A DNA stretch of 21,881 nucleotides from Chara braunii (Eukaryota; Streptophyta; Charophyceae; Charales; Characeae), in assembly GCA_003427395.1 (NCBI GenBank), contig BFEA01000226.1, positions 960,608 to 982,488 of the forward strand. The letters run 5' to 3'. The notes beneath the pieces were generated by a model. The model worked only from the letters and a program-made list of their open reading frames with translations. It was not told the DNA's origin and did not search any database. Below, piece by piece: positions 16,870-21,881 of this stretch. Numbering within the stretch: the stretch's first letter is position 1; each line of letters opens with the position of its first letter. The translations under genes and the position numbers were made by a program.

Positions 16870-19173
16870 TGTGATGAACCACTTTCTGTAACATGCGACT
16901 TTCTGCGCGGTTGCAATGAGGGGTCCTAAGTTGGGAAGGTTGGGCCAATTACGGGAAATCGGGATCGGTGGAAAATTGCATCAGTGTCCTTGCTTTTTCG
17001 TCTTTTCCGTCGTTTCTTTTCGAATGGCTGGGTTCGGAGCTGGGCGTGTTCTGGGATGGCCGGTTGATTGATTGGTCGGCTGGATGGCTGGCACGCCTCC
17101 GCGCGCGCGATTAATAAATGTTGACGTCGTTTCTCTCGCTTCGGTTTCGATCTTTTGGGCGCGGACATCACGCGGGAATTTGCCTTGTTCTTTTTGAATT
17201 TTTCTTTCAAATCTTTTTTGAATTTTGTCGAGCCCCGATGACTCTCGAAATTTCAGACTTTCTTCCCGGAACCTGTACTTTTGCTTTTCGCATTAGTTAG
17301 GAATTTAGGAATTTTGCAATCAGGACTTTCTTTTGCCGCACGACGCCCTTAATTGCTTACGCGCTTCTTTTTGCGGCTGCAACGGAATTCTGATTAGTCG
17401 ACGTCTTTAATCGGGTGTGTAATTGTAATCTTGGGTTGGCGCCATTGTAACTGTATCTTTCTTCTTGCTCTTCGTCCTTCCCGCCCTCCTCCTCTTTCTT
17501 TTGCTGCGTTTTTGAAACTACGGACTGCATGCTCAGATCGATGCGTGGAGAGTGGCTACGTCCCCCACGTCGCGGTCCGGTCATGCAGAACGTAGGCGCT
17601 CGCTCTCTAATCTCCCCTCTAAGTTTTGGTAATTCCGTGTTCTTCGCGCATGCATGCACGCTATAAATTTCGATTGCACGATTAGTTAGCTCTCTTAACC
17701 AGTTGTTGGAAGCTCGGGGTTGCGCGATCAGGAAGGGTCGACACACGAGCGAAGTAAGACGTGAGTAGAGCAGGAGTCGGGCGACCCGACGATCTGGTGC
17801 CGAACGCGCGGAGTTGACGCGGGCCACGACGGACTGTGGGCGCGGGCGAACCTGACGGGTACGGGAGGACTAAGCGGGGTGACGACTTCGTGGGTTGGTG
17901 CACGACGACGGACTGTCCGCATCGGAGAAGAAGAGAGAGGAAGAGAGAGTAGAGGTTGATGCATGCGGTTTTGTTGTTTCTTCTATCTTTTCTCCCTCCT
18001 GTCTTGTGTACATAAGTTTTGATTTCGGCTCCGGGCAGCTTGCCCGTTCTTTTCAATTTCTCGGAATTTGAACCTCGGGTTTTTGCTTACATTTGCCCTC
18101 GCGACTCTCCCATCTTTGAGGTGCTATGTGTATGATTACGGAATGGATGGACGTATGGATGCCATGCTTGATTGCCTATCTTTTTGCTGAGAAACCCTTG
18201 TCTTTGCTTTTGTTGGTCGCATTCGATGCACTCGTGTGTAGAATAGGGATTTTGCACAATCGATAATCTTGTCTTTGTCTCTGCTCGTTTAAATTTTTTG
18301 ATCGAGCTGGTTGTGATCATTGCATCTTGCATAACTCAGAACATCACGAAGTGATTAGGCGGTCGGATCCCAGGCTCGAGGAACACCGCGCGAGGACACG
18401 TGTAAGACGCGATCTAAGTTGCGCACTTACATATATCCCCGTGCGTCGACTCAACGGGACCATCAATCCGTCCGATTGAGAGCGGCCATCTCGAAATCCG
18501 CAACGACGCAATCGTCCCGCATAAGCACGCGTACGTCCGACGACAGTCACGCGGCCTACACGTGCTCGCACGCGACGACCGTGATCCGTCCTTAGGCAAC
18601 TCATAAATCGCAATGTCATGATGACGCGATCTTGGGATTCCGACTCATCCTACGACCCGGATTACTTCACCCCTTTGATAAACGAACTCCTCCGATAGAG
18701 ATACCCCTGCCACACCGAGAATCGACTATGTCCTCGGGAGTTCCATTGCGCCACCTCTAGCGACCCGTGGTGCTCTAATTTCCCTTTTCCCGACCACACC
18801 TACTACTTCATCCACCCGGGATTTGTCGTCATCACCACCAGTTTCCCTCCTTTTCGCCTTCTTCTCCCCCGGAATTCCGAAGGCCCAACACAAACACGCA
18901 GCGGCCTGCGCCGCGTGGCGGCCTCTGACGGCCCAACTTTTCAGGCCCACCTCCTCCGCGGAGGGACTTTCTCGTAAGCCGTCGCCCACATTACCCCGGC
19001 CCCATCGGGCCTTGAGTCCCTTGCGCACGCGCCCCTTATTCGCCTAATTGCATTCATACCCCTAAGACTCCCCCACTTTCCCCAAAAATCCTTGGCACAC
19101 CCCTTTTCGCACTTCCAGGCTCACATCCCACTTCGATCAGGAAGTCGCGCTGGGCGTGAGGTTGGGCGTCACA
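16870..19173 (+). repeat. 3' LTR
   Basis: Matches the 5' LTR over its whole length, starting TGTGATGAACC and ending GGGCGTCACA. Its outer end is fixed by the TTAC duplication and the restored LINE frame. It lacks about 97 bp present in the 5' LTR; the breakpoint lies in a C run, so microhomology-mediated deletion is plausible. Differences from the 5' LTR are mostly C/T and G/A. Confidence 0.88.
17649..17668 (+). promoter_or_regulatory. candidate core promoter in 3' LTR
   Basis: CATGCATG (17649-17656) and TATAAAT (17662-17668), the same arrangement and spacing as in the 5' LTR. If active it would drive transcription outward into the LINE remnant, antisense to the LINE. Confidence 0.4.
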
Positions 19174-19177
19174 TTAC
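19174..19177. repeat. target-site duplication TTAC, right copy
   Basis: TTAC follows the element's terminal CGTCACA and matches 5933-5936. Confidence 0.85.
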
Positions 19178-20415
19178 CTCGAAACTGGGGGCAGTGTCCC
19201 AATAATATGGCCCTCCAGTCCCATGGCCATGATGACCCTGATGCAATACGCCGCCAAATCCTATCCCACCATCGCCACAGTAATACGGCTCCGAGGCACT
19301 GCAAGAAGATGTGCTCAACTGTCTCAGGGCACTTTTTTGGGGGGAAGTTCTGGAGGCATCTTCGGCACCAGGAAAGCGCCCGTCCATGTTGTTCCAGCTG
19401 CCTGTGGTCAATCAGCCAATCGTTGGTCGGCAGGCACCGGTGGGCAATTTGCCATTGCAGGGCAAAAATTTTGGCTAGCCTCTTTCAATACTCTCTGAAC
19501 CACTGGATGGGTTTGAGCAGGTCTCTATCTATGTTCAAATGGCGTTGCCATCTGTCCTCTCCCGCATCTCTTAGCGTACGCTTGGGTCTGAGTATTCGGT
19601 ATACTGCCTTAGTTTTTAAGGCGACTAGCGCTACCGGTTTCGCCTTCCCCCTCCTTTCCAGCATTTCCCCATCTTTCCACGACCATCTCAACTCATCGGG
19701 ATCGAAAGGGAGGTCCTCAATCGGGGTCATTGGCCGTAAGCCCTCCAACCCCTCTCCTCTTCTATCACTCTAATGCGATAGACCTCCCGTCTCTCTTTCC
19801 AGATAAAAGGTTGTCGGCTCCCTTGTAGCTGGTCTTTTCCTGTGATGGCAAAATATTCGATCAGTACTTGCACTTGGTCTACCATGTGCCCACGGCCTAC
19901 TTGTGTTCCATGACCAAGTAGCCCAACCCAATCTCCTTCTTTTAAGGTAGGGCCATTCCTAAGCGTGGTGTACCATTGAATGTTGAAAACTTTCAATAAG
20001 TTATTCCACTGCTGATTCTGTTAGATGGCCATACGCAGACGTCCTCGCATTCTTTCTGCATTTTTTCATTTCCTGGCTGCCACATCCCAGAGGTCCCCCA
20101 CCCTCTGGACCACGTGCTTCACCCAAACCCTCCATGGGGGGTCTAAGGTACTCGCCTGGGCGAGGGAATTCGTGATTAGCCTATTACCAAACAACGGTTG
20201 CCTAAAACTTCCTTTCATCTTTTTGGCACTGAATGGTTGGGGATTGGGAGTTTCGTCCACGTGCGTAGGAGACGTAACCAATGCTCGGTTGCCTGGTCAC
20301 CATTCGTGTATTTCCTTGGAAGTCCAACAGAAAAATTGTCGCAAATTTTCATCACGGTTTCAACTTGGACACAAGTCGGGTGCAACGTATGAAGAGGGTT
20401 AAATGGTTGGCCCAA
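19174..20415 (-). pseudogene. LINE ORF2 remnant, post-RT region and zinc-binding domain (first half)
   Basis: Minus-strand pieces in shifting frames read as the C-terminal third of a LINE ORF2 protein. QPLFGNRLITNS (about 20220) and FNIQWYTTLRNG (about 19990) belong to the region after the RT. A zf-RVT-type zinc-binding domain lies at about 19297-19440: LPTNDWL, WCRRC, then ETVEHIFLQC and LLWRWWDRIW. Stops and frameshifts break the upstream part, and the zinc domain frame is open to the insertion point at 19174. The RT core itself is not present, so the LINE is 5'-truncated near 20415-20470, as is common for LINE insertions. It continues at 5936-5545. Confidence 0.75.
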
Positions 20416-20528
20416 TCGTTTTTACGGGGCGTTTGCATGTTCTAAACTGTTTGCGAACATGCGGGTCACATGTTTTCAACTGTTGAACAACATAAGTTCA
20501 ACATGATTCCAACACGTCCATGTTGGAG
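20416..20528. other. short AT-rich segment with inverted repeats
   Basis: GCATGTTC (20435-20442) and GAACATGC (20455-20462) form a perfect 8-bp hairpin, and further CAACATG/CATGTTG words recur to 20526. This may mark the 5' junction of the truncated LINE. No gene. Confidence 0.4.
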
Positions 20529-20930
20529 ATTTTTTTTTTTTTGCAACATTGCCCTCATCTGGGAGTTGAGTACTGCGTGGCGATTTCGTAGCAAATGGTG
20601 ACCCTTGTTGCTGGGCTGGCGCGCGGTAACCTACGTCCATGTTTATCGGGATGGATTGATGTTGTGGATGCGCAGGACCCCACCCCAATCCCCCGATTTT
20701 TTTTTGTTACAACCTTGCCCTCATCTGGGAGTTGACTACTGCGTGGCAATTTCGTTGCACATGGTGACCCTTGATGTCGGGCTGGCCCGAGGTAGTGAAC
20801 GTCCATGTTTATCGGGAAGGANCGTGGCAATTTCGTTGCACATGGTGACCCTTGATGTCGGGCTGGCCCGAGGTAGTGAACGTCCATGTTTATCGGGAAG
20901 GATTGATGTTGTGGATGTGCAGGGCGAAAC
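20529..20930. repeat. tandem repeat of about 165 bp, two copies
   Basis: Both units start with a T run, then CCCTCATCTGGGAGTTGA, TGGTGACCCTTG, CGTCCATGTTTATCGGGA and GATTGATGTTGTGGATG. Copy 1 starts near 20529 and copy 2 near 20697. Copy 2 is inflated by an 80-bp exact duplication around the N at 20822. The T run at each unit start suggests a duplicated tail-bearing retroelement fragment, but no family was recognised. Confidence 0.65.
20742..20902. other. 80-bp exact duplication around an N (assembly artefact)
   Basis: 20742-20821 and 20823-20902 are identical and separated by one N, the same signature as at 8496. Probably unmerged overlapping contig ends. Confidence 0.8.
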
Positions 20931-21881
20931 GAACATAAGAGGGGGGTTAAGTTGAGAGACCTGAAACGGAAAGAAAAAAAAAAAGTCCATGCCACAAAGG
21001 GGGTCGTGGAGTTCCGAGGAAAAAAAAATATATATAAATTATATTTTTGTAACCTTGCTCAGTCACATACATTTTGTCTGAATCCTTATTTTTTTACTCT
21101 CTCCCTCTCTCTTGTCTGTTTCCTGTGTCTCTATGGCGATCTCTTTTGTGTTTTTTTTTTTTTTTTTCGTGTGCGGTGGTCCCTTTTAAAGTAATGTGTT
21201 GTTCCCCTATGCGGCATGGTTCCTTATTGTTGTGGAACGCGCCGTGCGACCACGACGCGTGTCTCGATTTTGCCTTCTTGTGAAGGTCCTGTGCGACTGT
21301 CAAATTTCGTGGTCACAGGCAGACCACGTGCCCCCCCCCCCCCCCCCCCAACAACTCTTCTTTTTCGTCTATGTGTCATTACACTGCCGATATGGGAAGG
21401 TCGTATGTTTTTTTTTTTTTTGCCTCGGCCCCTGGTGGCTGCCTGCTGCATCGCATGTGCTTTTCTTTTCGAAGGCCCGCGTTTGCTTTGCCTACGCGGA
21501 ACTCCTTTTTTTGTTCTCTGCAGGTTCGTTTTCTTGGTGTGTGTGTCGAAGCATGAATATTGTTCTTTTCACAACGGTGCGCCCCTTGCGGCGTGGACCG
21601 GTTCCTTTTTTTTTTTTTTTCCTTTTGGTCCGGTGGGACCACGGTCGCTCACCGTCTTCGCCATCCTTTTTTGGGCTGCAGCATTTTGGCCTGTTGCGGC
21701 AGTAGTACCTTTCCTATTTGTTTTGTACACTGCAGGTGCTTTTTTTCCAAGGACTGGTCTTTGTTGGCCTGAATAGAGACTGCTTTTTTCATTTGCGTAC
21801 CGGTACCTAGTGTAGGCCCCTGTTTCACCTCATTCCAGTTTCACCTCTTTGCTGTTTTTTGGTTGTCGTCATCTTGAGGCT
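20931..21881. other. intergenic, T-rich, nothing recognised
   Basis: T runs (about 21153-21167, 21408-21421, 21607-21620) and a C run at 21331-21349 lie in otherwise unremarkable sequence. Open frames on both strands are Phe- or Lys-rich by composition, and I support none as a gene. Confidence 0.5.

Larger units (their letters stand above)
5937..19173 (+). mobile_element. Ty3/gypsy-type LTR retrotransposon, multi-ORF, decayed
   Basis: A 13,237-bp element with direct LTRs at both ends, inverted tips TGTGATG/CGTCACA and a 4-bp TTAC duplication. Internal domain order is capsid, zinc knuckle, aspartic protease, RT, RNase H, integrase, which is the Ty3/gypsy (Metaviridae) order. Unusual points are ORFs in successive different frames with overlapping stop and start codons, a PHD-like finger before the integrase, and three extra ORFs after it. 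The LTRs differ by roughly 14 substitutions in the first 250 bp by eye, mostly transitions, so the insertion is not recent. Internal stops, a lost integrase aspartate and the absence of recognisable PBS and PPT suggest an inactive copy. Confidence 0.9.

Overview
The window looks like repeat-rich nuclear DNA of a eukaryote, probably of the green plant lineage. No cellular protein-coding gene, rRNA or intact tRNA is recognisable. The evidence is long homopolymers, GA/CT/GT microsatellites, a LINE remnant with a plant-type RT zinc-binding domain, a 13.2-kb Ty3/gypsy-type LTR retrotransposon, and stop codons that look like decay of methylated cytosines. The plant-lineage assignment is an inference, and the species cannot be named from the sequence.

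Layout. Positions 1-5025 are intergenic: simple repeats, palindromes, a tRNA-like SINE scrap, hexamer, 10-bp and TC-rich minisatellites, and a cluster of small foldback elements (4100-4690). A 5'-truncated LINE lies on the minus strand. Its body runs 20415-19174, then resumes at 5936-5545, followed by a 3' UTR, a terminal hairpin (5074-5116) and an A-tail (seen as poly-T at 5026-5066). The LTR retrotransposon (5937-19173) is inserted in the LINE ORF between these halves. It has TG...CA ends and a 4-bp TTAC duplication, and the LINE reading frame resumes exactly across the insertion. Positions 20416-21881 hold a tandem repeat and T-rich sequence.

The retrotransposon has 2.3-2.4 kb LTRs and an unusual body on the plus strand. 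It carries a chain of ORFs in different frames, most joined by overlapping start/stop codons: ORF1 gag-protease (8573-10765), ORF2 RT-RNase H (10756-12825), ORF3 integrase with a PHD-finger-like N-terminal domain (12818-14545), then three unrecognised ORFs: ORF4 (14542-15021), ORF5 with a long acidic tract (15018-16151) and ORF6 (16006-16479). ORF1 and ORF2 hold eight internal TAG/TGA stops and no TAA, ORF3 has lost a catalytic aspartate, and the LTRs differ by several percent in the part compared. This copy is therefore probably dead. The architecture (PHD-like finger, separate integrase ORF, extra ORFs, stop-start coupling) is the most interesting content.

Assembly caution: the single Ns at 8496 and 20822 are each flanked by exact 95-bp and 80-bp duplications, which look like unmerged contig overlaps. 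A third N lies at 15725.
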